Assembly (NCBI GenBank): GCA_905236935.1
Contig: CAJOQL010000014.1
Location: 1-26,646 of the forward strand
Direction: 5' to 3'
DNA from: an uncultured Bacilli bacterium
Lineage (GTDB): Bacteria > Bacillota_I > Bacilli_A > RF39 > UBA660
DNA length: 26,646 bases
Below are positions 1 to 7,367 of the stretch, in pieces. Position 1 is the stretch's first letter, and each line of letters starts with the position of its first letter. Made by a program: the position numbers and the translations under genes. Below the pieces are notes generated by a model. It had not been told where the DNA came from, did no database searches, and was given only the letters and a program-made list of their open reading frames with translations.

Positions 1-144
1 AGCAAGTTCTCTTTTACCCATATCTTTAGTTTCTACTTTACCTTTCATATCAGTAATGATAGTTTCTAAAGATTTTACTGTAGATTTAATTGTTTCTTCA
101 TCTAAAGTAGGTTTTACTATAAACATAATTTCATAGTTTTCCAT
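1..144 (-). CDS. rpsF: 30S ribosomal protein S6, N-terminal part (cut by window edge)
   Basis: The first 48 codons read MENYEIMFIVKPTLDEE..., the typical opening of ribosomal protein S6, a small-subunit protein that binds 16S rRNA as a pair with S18. The start ATG at 144-142 is preceded by a strong AAGGAGGA site at about 153-160. The rest of the gene (about half) lies beyond the left edge of the window. Usual partners (ssb, rpsR) would be downstream on the minus strand and cannot be seen. It has its own promoter at 215-243 just after the rpsI terminator, so it begins a separate transcription unit. Confidence 0.93.
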   Translation of the reverse strand, partial: MENYEIMFIVKPTLDEETIKSTVKSLETIITDMKGKVETKDMGKRELA

Positions 145-214
145 TTTTTCTATCCTCCTTCTGGTCTATATGGCTTTATATTTAAATAAAGCAAGGAGCT
201 TTCGCTCACGAAGT

Positions 215-243
215 ATTATAGCATACCAATTTAGTATATTCAA
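215..243 (-). promoter_or_regulatory. Sigma-A promoter and leader of rpsF
   Basis: On the minus strand there is TTGAAT at 243-238, a 17-base spacer and TATAAT at 220-215, with an extended -10 TG. The start point would be near 208, giving a leader of about 64 nt. That leader holds a GAGC-GAAA-GCTC hairpin (196-207) and a second perfect stem, GCTTTAT with ATAAAGC. Many rpsF leaders carry an S6:S18-binding autoregulatory RNA. Two stems are present here, but I cannot match the conserved core, so autoregulation is only a possibility. Confidence 0.75.
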
Positions 244-255
244 TAGAAAAAAGAA

Positions 256-280
256 AAAGCCCAAATGATTTTTGGACTTT
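256..280 (-). terminator. Rho-independent terminator of rplM-rpsI
   Basis: A 10-bp stem (AAAGTCCAAA with TTTGGGCTTT on the minus strand, one G-U pair) has a 5-base loop and is followed by a T-rich run. It lies 27 bases beyond the rpsI stop and just before the rpsF promoter. Confidence 0.88.
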
Positions 281-306
281 TCGAAACATTTTTTGAAACT
301 TGTAAA

Positions 307-726
307 TTAACGTTTTGAGAATTGTGGAGCACGACGTGCTTTTTTAAGACCATATTTTTTACGTTCTTTAACTCTTGGATCACGTGTTAAGAATCCATTT
401 ACCTTTAATACTTTATGATAAGCATCATCTCTAGTTTGATCTGTATTCTCATCAAAAATGCTTAATGCTCTAGCAATTGCAAGTCTAATAGCACCAGCTT
501 GACCAGAGAATCCACCACCATTAACTTTAATAGTGATATCAAAAGTATTTTCATTGTTAGTTAAAACTAAAGGTTGTTTTAAATCCATTACTAAAGTAGC
601 AAATGGCATATATTCGTTAACATCTTTTCCGTTAACAATTATATTTCCTTTTCCAGGAACCATTTTAACTTGAGCAATTGAACGTTTTCTTCTACCAGTA
701 GCATGAATTTCATTATTTTTAGCCAT
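307..726 (-). CDS. rpsI: 30S ribosomal protein S9
   Basis: 139 aa, close to the usual 130. The N-terminal part has the family's [10 protein letters not shown] signature. The middle carries [19 protein letters not shown], a conserved S9 block. The C-terminus ends in the basic tail RRAPQFSKR, whose last Lys-Arg reaches the P-site tRNA in the ribosome. The ATG at 726 follows a GGAGGG site. It lies 11 bases after the rplM stop, the standard rplM-rpsI operon order, and is followed by a strong terminator at 256-280. Nothing unusual is seen. Confidence 0.98.
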   Translation of the reverse strand: MAKNNEIHATGRRKRSIAQVKMVPGKGNIIVNGKDVNEYMPFATLVMDLKQPLVLTNNENTFDITIKVNGGGFSGQAGAIRLAIARALSIFDENTDQTRDDAYHKVLKVNGFLTRDPRVKERKKYGLKKARRAPQFSKR

Positions 727-737
727 CTAATACCCTC

Positions 738-1166
738 CTATAAAGTTATTACTGTTGGTTTTTGAGCACTTTGATTATGCTCAGGTCCAGCATATACAAA
801 TAATTTTTTAATCATTTGTCTTCCTAAAGGTCCTTTTGGAAGCATACCTTTAACTGCTCTTTCAACCATTTCAACAGGATAACTTTCTATCATAGTCTTA
901 GCATTACGTTCTCTAAGTCCACCTGGGAATCCAGAGTGATTATAATACATTTTGTCGTTAAGTTTGTTGCCAGTTAATTTAACTTTTTCAGCGTTAACGA
1001 TAATGATATAATCTCCGCAATCAATGTGTGGTGTGTAAGTTGGCTTATGTTTTCCTCTTAACATAGTAGCTGCTTTAGTAGCAAGTCTACCTAAAGGTAA
1101 ATTTTCAGCATCAATTACATACCAGTTACGTTCTACAGTTTCTTTTGTTTGCATAAATGTTTTCAT
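738..1166 (-). CDS. rplM: 50S ribosomal protein L13
   Basis: 142 aa, the usual length. It shows the L13 hallmarks [16 protein letters not shown] near residues 14-29, [12 protein letters not shown] (about 36-47), [11 protein letters not shown] (about 51-61) and the conserved [11 protein letters not shown]13 binds 23S rRNA early in 50S assembly. The ATG at 1166 follows AAAGGAAA. The stretch METs at residues 1 and 5 leave a slight start ambiguity, but the Shine-Dalgarno distance favours the first. It is the first gene of rplM-rpsI, driven by the promoter at 1254-1282 through an 80-nt leader. Confidence 0.98.
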   Translation of the reverse strand: MKTFMQTKETVERNWYVIDAENLPLGRLATKAATMLRGKHKPTYTPHIDCGDYIIIVNAEKVKLTGNKLNDKMYYNHSGFPGGLRERNAKTMIESYPVEMVERAVKGMLPKGPLGRQMIKKLFVYAGPEHNQSAQKPTVITL

Positions 1167-1253
1167 AAAAATTTCCTTTCAATTATCTTCTTTTCCTTTA
1201 GACTACCCACATCTTTAAGAAAATCAGATCAATCAAAAAATGTACCAATATGA

Positions 1254-1282
1254 ATTATATGAAAAAGATGCTTAAAAGTCAA
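1254..1282 (-). promoter_or_regulatory. rplM: Sigma-A promoter of rplM-rpsI
   Basis: The minus strand reads TTGACT (1282-1277), a 17-base spacer and TATAAT (1259-1254), nearly consensus. The -35 box lies in the loop of the gltX terminator hairpin (1267-1303). The transcript would begin near 1247 and carry an approximately 80-nt leader before the rplM ATG. In many Bacillota such a leader is the L13 autoregulatory RNA. I cannot fold it confidently here. Confidence 0.88.
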
Positions 1283-1303
1283 TAAAAATCTTCATTAAGC
1301 ATC
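1267..1303 (-). terminator. Probable gltX terminator, overlapping the rplM promoter
   Basis: GATGCTTAA (1303-1295 on the minus strand) pairs perfectly with TTAAGCATC (1275-1267). The 19-base loop can add AAG-CTT pairs, and TTTTT follows. It sits 6 bases after the gltX stop. The long loop makes it weaker than the other terminators in the window. Confidence 0.65.
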
Positions 1304-1308
1304 AATTT

Positions 1309-2943
1309 TTACATATTAATAATTTTTTTAAATCTTTTTAAAATACGTTCTTTACCTAAAAGATGCATAATTTCATAAAGATCAGGAGTAGTTGTTTTAG
1401 TAGTTAATGCTACTCTTATGATATTACTGATATCAGCAACACTACCTTTAAAATTGTTTGGATTTTCTTTATATGCTTTCATGTCAGAAGCATAACCAAG
1501 TTCATCAGATAATTCTTTAATTTTATTAAACCATGAGTCTTTGTCATCTTTATCATCATAATATTTTTCATAATATAGGTTAATAATTTTTTTAACTTCT
1601 TCTATAGAATTAACTCCAAAATCATATTTTGTATCTTCAAATAATTCATCAAACATATACCAAATTTGTTCTTTAATTTCAGAATAAAATGCAAAATCTT
1701 TACGTGGTTTCTTTTGCTCTCTTTCTATATTTAATACACTTATTGTATATTCTTTATATTTATTAATAAGTTTATTAAATTCAATATCAAATTCTTTAGA
1801 CCATTCATCTAATAAATCAAATACTTCATTTGCTTTTAGTTTGCTTAAATAATTCTTAGAGATATTTGTAAGTTTTTCCATATCAAATAAAGAACCACTT
1901 TTACTCATTTTATCAAAGGTAAATTTAAAATCACGATATGATTTATCTGGATTTTGTAATAACCAACCCTCAAAATTAGAATTTAAAAGAGTTGCAAAAT
2001 ATAATTTTACAGCTTCAACTGGAATACCTTTTTCATGATGAAAACTAATTGCAGCTTCTGGGTCTTTTCTTTTGCTTATTTTTCTTATAATATCTCCATC
2101 TTTTTTATTTATTGGAAGAAGATGAGCAAATTTAGGCTTTTTAAAACCAAATGCATCCCAAAGTTCCATATGATAAGGAACACTTGAAATATAAGAATCA
2201 TCCCTAGTAACAATAGTAGTGTGCATTAAATGATCATCTACTACATGAGCAAAAGCATATGGAGGAATACCATCAGATTTCATTAAAACTTGGTCTAAAT
2301 TGTTTTGAGGTAGTTCAATAGCGCCTTTAACTAAATCTTTAAAAACAAATTTTTTATCTGGATCTCCCATAGATTTTAGTCTTAATACAAATTTATCGCC
2401 ATTATCTAAATGTTTTTTGATTTCTTCTAAGCTTAAATTACGACATTTAGCATATCTACCATAATAGCCTATTTGTTCTTTTCTTTCTTCTTGGCGATGG
2501 CGCATTTCATCTAAATCTTCAGCAGAACAAAAACATGGATAAGCTCTACCAATAGATACTAAATATTTAGCATATGATTCATATATTTCTTTTCTTTCTG
2601 TTTGAACATATGGACCATATTTTCCACCATCTAATGGGCTTTCATCAATTTGATACTTATAAGTTTTTAAATCGTTATAAATAAGTTCAATTCCATTATC
2701 TAAAATACGTACTTGATCAGTATCTTCAATCCTTAAAATAAATACACCATCTGATTGATGAGCAAATACTTCTGGTATAAAAGAAGCAAATAAATTTCCC
2801 ATATGAACTCTACCTGTTGGACTTGGTGCAAATCTACAAACTTCAGCTCCTTCTTTTAAATTTCTTTCAGGATATTTTTTTTCATAATAATCTATATCCT
2901 TTGCATTTGGATATAATAAATTAGCTAGTTTTTTGTAATCCAT
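1309..2943 (-). CDS. gltX: Glutamyl-tRNA synthetase
   Basis: 544 aa. Class I aminoacyl-tRNA synthetase that charges tRNA-Glu with glutamate. The HIGH-type box is HMGN at about residues 47-50 (within PSPTGRVHMGNL). The KMSKS-type box is KISKR at about 288-292, followed by KDPEAA. Length and this KISKRKDPEAA motif fit the longer (about 550 aa) GluRS variety of Clostridia and relatives rather than the 480-aa Bacillus type. An in-frame TTG at 2961 would add six residues, but those codons are the Shine-Dalgarno sequence (GAGGAGGA) of the ATG at 2943, so the ATG is the start. The gene overlaps the preceding unknown gene by 23 bases, implying coupled translation. A tRNA-Glu gene lies just upstream. 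Confidence 0.95.
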   Translation of the reverse strand: MDYKKLANLLYPNAKDIDYYEKKYPERNLKEGAEVCRFAPSPTGRVHMGNLFASFIPEVFAHQSDGVFILRIEDTDQVRILDNGIELIYNDLKTYKYQIDESPLDGGKYGPYVQTERKEIYESYAKYLVSIGRAYPCFCSAEDLDEMRHRQEERKEQIGYYGRYAKCRNLSLEEIKKHLDNGDKFVLRLKSMGDPDKKFVFKDLVKGAIELPQNNLDQVLMKSDGIPPYAFAHVVDDHLMHTTIVTRDDSYISSVPYHMELWDAFGFKKPKFAHLLPINKKDGDIIRKISKRKDPEAAISFHHEKGIPVEAVKLYFATLLNSNFEGWLLQNPDKSYRDFKFTFDKMSKSGSLFDMEKLTNISKNYLSKLKANEVFDLLDEWSKEFDIEFNKLINKYKEYTISVLNIEREQKKPRKDFAFYSEIKEQIWYMFDELFEDTKYDFGVNSIEEVKKIINLYYEKYYDDKDDKDSWFNKIKELSDELGYASDMKAYKENPNNFKGSVADISNIIRVALTTKTTTPDLYEIMHLLGKERILKRFKKIINM

Positions 2944-3730
2944 TTTTCTTTTCCTCCTCAATTATTCCATGGTATATATTTTGTTCAATTATATCTACTA
3001 TTCGATAATTAACTTTATTTTTTAAATACATTGCTTTAATAAAGTCTATAGCAGTGTTACCATCTATTGAACTCATAAAGGCATATTCTAATGTTTCTAT
3101 TTTATCATTTTTTTCATAATCACTAAAACATAAACCTAATATGTTACTATTTATTTCTGTTGATAATTTTATTTTCTTTCCATTGTGAATTATTTTATCT
3201 TCTAAAAATACTTTATTCTGTTTCTTAAAATAAGGGTATATATCAATTATTAAGACATTTCCAATATATGCAGTTTCTTTAGAATATTCATTTTCATCAT
3301 TACATTCTATGCCTGAACTAAAAGAATAGAATTCAAGCATTATAGTATCTAAATATCTAGCTGGAATATAGATTTTTAGTCTATTAGTAGTTGCTGGAAT
3401 TTTAAAAAAAGCGTCTAATAAGATTGGAAAATCCCTACCTAGAAAATGTTTAACTATCATCTTCTTATATGATTCTAATTCATTATTAATTACAATACTT
3501 TGTTTTGCAATTTCATTTATTTTTTCAAATTGATTTTTTAGGGCACGATATTCGTTATTTCTAAGGGCTCTTTTTAATAATTCACAAGCGATTTGATAGT
3601 ATGTACTACTATTATTTTCATTTATGCACTTATTAATTTGCTCTAATTCTTCTGCAGTTAGAATATCACTTTCATATAGTTTTTGTGCAATCTTTTTTAA
3701 AATTTCAGATAGCTCATTAATATTTTCCAT
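2921..3730 (-). CDS. Unknown protein overlapping gltX
   Basis: 269 aa, not recognised. The first 100 residues look alpha-helical and charged (MENINELSEILKKIAQ...). The rest alternates short strands and helices, with a possible beta-rich middle (LKIYIPARYLDTIMLEF, VLIIDIYPYF). No signal peptide or membrane segment is seen. I chose the ATG at 3730: the promoter at 3758-3786 puts the transcript start near 3751, downstream of a TTG at 3754 that would give eight more residues. An AAGGGAGA site lies about 13 bases upstream of the ATG, slightly far. The last 23 bases overlap the start of gltX, and the gltX ribosome site lies inside this gene, so the two are one operon and probably translationally coupled. 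A role linked to GluRS is conceivable but not shown by the sequence. Confidence 0.8.
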   Translation of the reverse strand: MENINELSEILKKIAQKLYESDILTAEELEQINKCINENNSSTYYQIACELLKRALRNNEYRALKNQFEKINEIAKQSIVINNELESYKKMIVKHFLGRDFPILLDAFFKIPATTNRLKIYIPARYLDTIMLEFYSFSSGIECNDENEYSKETAYIGNVLIIDIYPYFKKQNKVFLEDKIIHNGKKIKLSTEINSNILGLCFSDYEKNDKIETLEYAFMSSIDGNTAIDFIKAMYLKNKVNYRIVDIIEQNIYHGIIEEEKKNGLQKTS

Positions 3731-3757
3731 AGAATTATCTTGTCTCCCTTGCAATAT

Positions 3758-3786
3758 ATCATAGCATTATTTAAGCATTTTGTTAA
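3758..3786 (-). promoter_or_regulatory. Sigma-A promoter of the unknown gene and gltX
   Basis: TTAACA (3786-3781), a 17-base spacer and TATGAT (3763-3758) with an extended -10 TGC on the minus strand. It lies just after the tRNA-Glu terminator. Confidence 0.75.
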
Positions 3787-3801
3787 CATCAATTAGAAAA
3801 A

Positions 3802-3819
3802 AAGGCTTTTTCAAGCCTT
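3802..3819 (-). terminator. Terminator of the tRNA-Glu gene
   Basis: AAGGCTT and AAGCCTT form a perfect 7-bp stem with a 4-base loop (GAAA), followed on the minus strand by a run of seven T. It lies 10 bases after the CCA end. Confidence 0.9.
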
Positions 3820-3829
3820 GTTATATCTT

Positions 3830-3905
3830 TGGTGACCTATATGGGGTTCGAACCCATGAATGTAGCCTTGAGAGGGCTATGTGTTAACCATTTCACCAAT
3901 AGGCC
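3830..3905 (-). tRNA. tRNA-Glu, anticodon CUC
   Basis: The 76-nt minus-strand sequence folds as a full cloverleaf: acceptor GGCCTAT with ATAGGTC (one G-U), a 3-bp D stem (GTG with CAC), anticodon stem TAGCC with GGCTA, loop CTCTCAA, T stem ATGGG with CCCAT around TTCGAAC, discriminator A and an encoded CCA. The anticodon at 3872-3870 is CUC, which reads GAG (Glu). The overall sequence resembles bacterial tRNA-Glu. It has its own promoter (3920-3948) and terminator (3802-3819). Confidence 0.96.
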
Positions 3906-3919
3906 AAGAAAGTAATTTA

Positions 3920-3948
3920 ATTATACTACCGGAAAATAATTAAATCAA
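3920..3948 (-). promoter_or_regulatory. Sigma-A promoter of tRNA-Glu
   Basis: TTGATT (3948-3943), a 17-base spacer and TATAAT (3925-3920) on the minus strand, 14 bases before the mature tRNA 5' end. The -35 box begins three bases past the FNT gene stop. No terminator separates the two, so some FNT transcripts may read through the tRNA. Confidence 0.8.
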
Positions 3949-3950
3949 TT

Positions 3951-4586
3951 CTATTTTTCAAGATATTTTTTTAATTTGAACATTAATGGAATAAATACTC
4001 CACCTATGCCATTACCAAGAATCATGAGTCCTAAATAGCCAAATACTTTAGCATTATAGTAATTTGCTGCAGAAAAATAATACATGTTAGCAATACTGTG
4101 TTCAAAACCACATAGTATAAATACCATTACTCCTAAAAATACTGATGCGTACTTACTAAAGGCATCTTTACCGGTTTTATAGCCATCTACTGCTAAGTAC
4201 ATAAGCATCCCACAAAATATAGATAATATTATAATGCTTAAAATATCATCATTTAACTTTATAGTGCATATATTAAATGCTTTTTTACTAATTGCGTCAT
4301 ATACTCTAGTATATTTAAGAAGATAGCCGACAATAAAAGTTCCAATAAAGTTCCCAATAATTGTAGTAAATACTTCAATTAAATATCTTGGTTTGTTATC
4401 AAAGATGTAACCAACTTTTCCAGTATATAAGTTATAGCTTCTTGTTACAATCATGAATAAGCCAATGGCAAATAGTAGTGATCCAATAATTTTATTATCT
4501 AACGATAAAAAAATAGTTCCTCCTATACCTATCATTATTCCACCAACTATACTATTAATTAAATATGATAAGACATCTTTTTTCAT
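3951..4586 (-). CDS. Formate/nitrite transporter (FNT) family channel
   Basis: 211 aa integral membrane protein with about six predicted membrane helices. Two features fit the FNT family of pentameric channels for formate, nitrite, lactate or hydrosulfide: NLYTGKVG near residue 52-59 (the re-entrant half-helix region), and CGFEHSIANMYYF near 160-172, which contains the conserved pore histidine. It is shorter than the usual 250-280 aa, mainly from short termini and loops. The ATG at 4586 follows GGAGGT (a GTG four codons upstream overlaps that site). The substrate cannot be told; formate export would fit a fermentative anaerobe. It is a single-gene unit between hsp20 and tRNA-Glu. Confidence 0.88.
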   Translation of the reverse strand: MKKDVLSYLINSIVGGIMIGIGGTIFLSLDNKIIGSLLFAIGLFMIVTRSYNLYTGKVGYIFDNKPRYLIEVFTTIIGNFIGTFIVGYLLKYTRVYDAISKKAFNICTIKLNDDILSIIILSIFCGMLMYLAVDGYKTGKDAFSKYASVFLGVMVFILCGFEHSIANMYYFSAANYYNAKVFGYLGLMILGNGIGGVFIPLMFKLKKYLEK

Positions 4587-4607
4587 TTTTACCTCCACCC
4601 TATTTTC

Positions 4608-4637
4608 AATATATCATGAAATAATAAAAACTAGCAA
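4608..4637 (-). promoter_or_regulatory. Probable promoter of the FNT gene
   Basis: TTGCTA (4637-4632), an 18-base spacer and TATATT (4613-4608) with an extended -10 TG on the minus strand. The -35 box is part of the hsp20 terminator stem. Confidence 0.6.
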
Positions 4638-4645
4638 TAGCTAGT
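4630..4645 (-). terminator. hsp20 terminator containing the stop codon
   Basis: ACTAGC and GCTAGT form a 6-bp perfect stem with a 4-base loop, followed by TTTTTATTAT on the minus strand. The hsp20 stop codon TAG (4643-4641) lies in the first arm. Confidence 0.75.
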
Positions 4646-5036
4646 CTTTAATTTCGATTTTTTTAGCTAAGTTTTCATCCTCTTTTTTAGGAACAATTAA
4701 ATGTAATGTGCCATTTGAAAATTTAGCATCAATTTTTTCGATATCAACGTCGCTTAGAGCAAATGATCTTTGAAATTCGCCATATACTCTTTCACGTCTT
4801 ATATAATTCTTTGTTTCTTCATTTTCTTCTTGTTTTTTAGAAGCTTTAATTGTAAGGTATCCATCTTTTACTTCAATGTTAATATCATCTTTGTTATACC
4901 CTGGGGTATCCATTACGATATGATAGTCGCTTCCTTCCTCATAAATGTCACACTTCATTTCATTTCTTTTAGGTGAATTTACAAATAAGTTGTCTAAATC
5001 ATCATCAAAGAAAAAATTTCTTGGGATTAAATTCAT
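4641..5036 (-). CDS. hsp20: Hsp20 small heat-shock protein
   Basis: 131 aa. An ATP-independent holdase chaperone of the alpha-crystallin family. The N-terminus MNLIPRNFFFDDD is typical of the Bacillota Hsp20 group. The alpha-crystallin domain spans about residues 30-125, with DIYEEGSDYHIVMDTPGYNKDDINIEV, the R-rich RRERVYGEFQRSFAL segment and the conserved NGTLHLIVPK (about 110-119). The ATG at 5036 is 11 bases after AAAGGA. An ATG four codons upstream (5048) would have its Shine-Dalgarno too close. A CIRCE operator overlaps the promoter, so HrcA repression is expected. Confidence 0.95.
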   Translation of the reverse strand: MNLIPRNFFFDDDLDNLFVNSPKRNEMKCDIYEEGSDYHIVMDTPGYNKDDINIEVKDGYLTIKASKKQEENEETKNYIRRERVYGEFQRSFALSDVDIEKIDAKFSNGTLHLIVPKKEDENLAKKIEIKD

Positions 5037-5062
5037 ATATCCACACATCCTTTCATGATTTA

Positions 5063-5091
5063 GTTATACCACTAAAATTAGCACTTGTCAA
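5063..5091 (-). promoter_or_regulatory. hsp20: hsp20 promoter
   Basis: Consensus TTGACA (5091-5086), a 17-base spacer and TATAAC (5068-5063) on the minus strand. The -35 box falls in the spacer and one arm of the CIRCE element, so HrcA binding would block RNA polymerase. Confidence 0.88.
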
Positions 5092-5104
5092 TATTAAGTG
5101 CTAA
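5078..5104. promoter_or_regulatory. CIRCE element (HrcA operator)
   Basis: TTAGCACTT, nine bases, AAGTGCTAA. This is the 9-9-9 inverted repeat of CIRCE, differing from the consensus TTAGCACTC/GAGTGCTAA only at the innermost base of each arm, which still pair. It covers the -35 region of hsp20. Confidence 0.95.
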
Positions 5105-5130
5105 TTATTTTATAATTATTTATGAGTCTA

Positions 5131-5424
5131 TTAAATATCTAAATTCATTATATTATCAGCTTCATTTTCAAAGATAAATTTTATTAGTTTAGGGTCAAAT
5201 TTATTAGTTTTTTCTTTTAATAAATTTAAGTCCATAAAGCAAATATCCGGTCTTGTAAGAATTAAATTATTTATTTTTTTAATATTTAGTGTGTTTAAAT
5301 AATCTAGAATCTTTGTAACATTATTTTCCATTATTTCAAATTTATTAATAATGTCTTTATTAAAATGTTTTTTAAATTTTTTAATTTCATCTTTCGATAA
5401 ATTGTATTTTTCTAAATAATTCAT
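5131..5424 (-). CDS. Small helical-repeat protein, last gene of a three-gene operon
   Basis: 97 aa, function unknown, predicted almost wholly helical. The segment NVTKILDYLNTLNIKKINNLILTRPDI has the look of an mTERF-type helical repeat (L..L.i..i..li..rPdi) and resembles repeats in the second gene of the operon. There is no signal peptide or membrane segment. The ATG at 5424 has GGGAAG eight bases upstream, inside the end of the preceding gene. A GTG at 5433 overlaps that gene's stop, but it is itself next to the ribosome site, so the ATG is preferred. No terminator is seen between this gene and the hsp20 promoter. Confidence 0.75.
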   Translation of the reverse strand: MNYLEKYNLSKDEIKKFKKHFNKDIINKFEIMENNVTKILDYLNTLNIKKINNLILTRPDICFMDLNLLKEKTNKFDPKLIKFIFENEADNIMNLDI

Positions 5425-5429
5425 AATTA

Positions 5430-7352
5430 TCACTTCCCTAATATTTCTTTTTTAATACTATTAAAATCATTTATATCTAAATTTGAATTATAAATAATTG
5501 CATAGAATAGTGCTTCTCTATCTGATATATTATGATTTATTAAAACTTTAAATATACTGTAAACTTTTAATCTAGATATTACATTAGTTCCAAATTTAAA
5601 CTCATATTTGCGTTTTATTTGAGCAGTACTCATATCGTTAAAGTACATAGGTTTTTTAGCATTTTCAAGATATTCTAGTAGTGGATAATCACTTATTAAA
5701 TAATTTATTTCATCTTCACTTAAAGTAATTCTTTCTTTATTTATCCATTCTTCATAATTATCATTAATTCGATCTTTAGTAATGTTTTCATTCCAAACAT
5801 TAAGATTATTCTTAAATGCATAAAATATTCTTTTGATTATTAATGAGCGAATACTTTTTAAGCTTTCATTCACAAGATTTATACTAAATCCTGATTCAAT
5901 AAATGTATCTATCATAATATTTAAATTTGGTGAGTTAATTATAGATAAGCTATCATAATCATCTTCATTTATAACAAACCCATAAGATCTTAGTAAATCA
6001 ATATTTTTTAATAATTTATCTAATCCAATAGCAAGAATTTGTGGCTTTATTTCAAATACTTTGTTAATATTTAATCCTTTTTCCTCTAACATATTTATTT
6101 TGTTTTGATTATATTCTGGTGAATTATAAAAATATGTTATATTAGTTTTTATTAGTTTTTCTATACTAGCATGATATTTTAATGCAAGTTCAACATTTTG
6201 TTTAAAGAGATTTTTATTCTTATTAAAAAATATTTGAGTGGCCCTATTTAATAAGTCTTTTATGGTACTTTCATTTAGATTTATTTCTTTAAAGTAAGTA
6301 AATAAATCATTTATAGTTTCATAGTCAGATAAACATACGATAGAGATAATTCCATTATAATTATCTTGATAAAATAAATCTTTTAAGTATTCGTTATAAT
6401 AATTAATAGTATCAATATTCATTCCACTATTAACTAAATTAGTACAATATTCGTTTAGAGTTATATTTGATAAACCAATAAGAGATAAATCTGTGGTGGT
6501 TTGTGCTTTAATTGTTTTTTCTTCTTTTTTTACTGCTTTGTTATTTTTAACTTTTGCATCTTCTTTTAATTCTTCTGTAGGTGTATTTATATTATTATCT
6601 TCTTCAATAGTTAATTTTTCTATAGCAGTGTTTTCTTCATTATTTTCAGAAGGATTATCATTAGATGTGTTATTTTCATAAGTTGGTTCTTCAAAAACAC
6701 CATTATAGCCTTTAATAATTACCTCTTCATTTTCTTCAGAAACTTCTATTTCAAGTTCATCATCATCTTCCACATTTTTAGGATGATTTGGTAATAAACG
6801 ATAATTATAATTATTTAAATAATCTACAACATCATTTAATACTTTATCAACTGATTCTTTTTCATATTCTAAAATTAGTTTTTCTATTAATTCATAATCA
6901 TCAATACTTAATTCTCTATTATTTTTAAATTTATCTAATAAGTTTTCATATTTAATACCATATTTTTTAAAATATTTTTGAGATTCATTTTCTTCTTTAT
7001 TATTATTTGCAATTATTCTTTTTATTAATTCGACCAATTCATATAATATTTCTTCTTGACTATTACTTAATGGGATTTTTACATCTTCTTTTTTATTAAT
7101 CTCAGTTAAATTTTTTAAATATATTACTGAGGCTAAAAAGGCTTCTCTTTTACTTTCTGGTTCAATAATAATAGTTAATTCTTTTATTAAATCACTGTTT
7201 AAATCTAAAATAAAATCATAAAAATACCTTCTGTCATTTTTAATTTTATTTAATATTTCTTGTAAGAAAGCAATATCATATATATTTGAATTTTTTTGCT
7301 TTTTGCCTTGTAATATAGCATTATTAAGTATATTTATTATGTACTGTTGCAT
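5430..7352 (-). CDS. Large helical-repeat protein with an acidic linker, unknown function
   Basis: 640 aa, not recognised. Three regions are visible: a helical N-terminal domain (about 1-190), a low-complexity acidic, Asn/Glu/Thr-rich linker (about 190-290), and a helical C-terminal half (290-640). In the C-terminal half a motif ending in a hydrophobic-x-x-x-Gly-hydrophobic step recurs about every 30-32 residues (LEEKGL near 422, LRSYGF near 454, FIESGF near 484, and a more remote LVNSGM near 307). The lines between repeats have the pattern I-x-x-x-P-x-I-L (EIKPQIL). This resembles mTERF-like or other alpha-solenoid repeats, usually nucleic-acid or protein binding. No enzyme motif, signal peptide or membrane segment is seen. 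The ATG at 7352 follows GAAAGGAG. It starts 15 bases after the upstream gene and overlaps or abuts the downstream one. Confidence 0.85.
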   Translation of the reverse strand: MQQYIINILNNAILQGKKQKNSNIYDIAFLQEILNKIKNDRRYFYDFILDLNSDLIKELTIIIEPESKREAFLASVIYLKNLTEINKKEDVKIPLSNSQEEILYELVELIKRIIANNNKEENESQKYFKKYGIKYENLLDKFKNNRELSIDDYELIEKLILEYEKESVDKVLNDVVDYLNNYNYRLLPNHPKNVEDDDELEIEVSEENEEVIIKGYNGVFEEPTYENNTSNDNPSENNEENTAIEKLTIEEDNNINTPTEELKEDAKVKNNKAVKKEEKTIKAQTTTDLSLIGLSNITLNEYCTNLVNSGMNIDTINYYNEYLKDLFYQDNYNGIISIVCLSDYETINDLFTYFKEINLNESTIKDLLNRATQIFFNKNKNLFKQNVELALKYHASIEKLIKTNITYFYNSPEYNQNKINMLEEKGLNINKVFEIKPQILAIGLDKLLKNIDLLRSYGFVINEDDYDSLSIINSPNLNIMIDTFIESGFSINLVNESLKSIRSLIIKRIFYAFKNNLNVWNENITKDRINDNYEEWINKERITLSEDEINYLISDYPLLEYLENAKKPMYFNDMSTAQIKRKYEFKFGTNVISRLKVYSIFKVLINHNISDREALFYAIIYNSNLDINDFNSIKKEILGK

Positions 7353-7367
7353 TATAAAACTCCTTTC

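Noticed and set aside
2944..2961. TTG start for gltX giving six extra residues
   Set aside because: Those codons are the GAGGAGGA ribosome site of the ATG at 2943.
3731..3754. TTG start for the 269-aa gene
   Set aside because: It lies at or upstream of the transcript start expected from the promoter at 3758-3786 and has no ribosome site.
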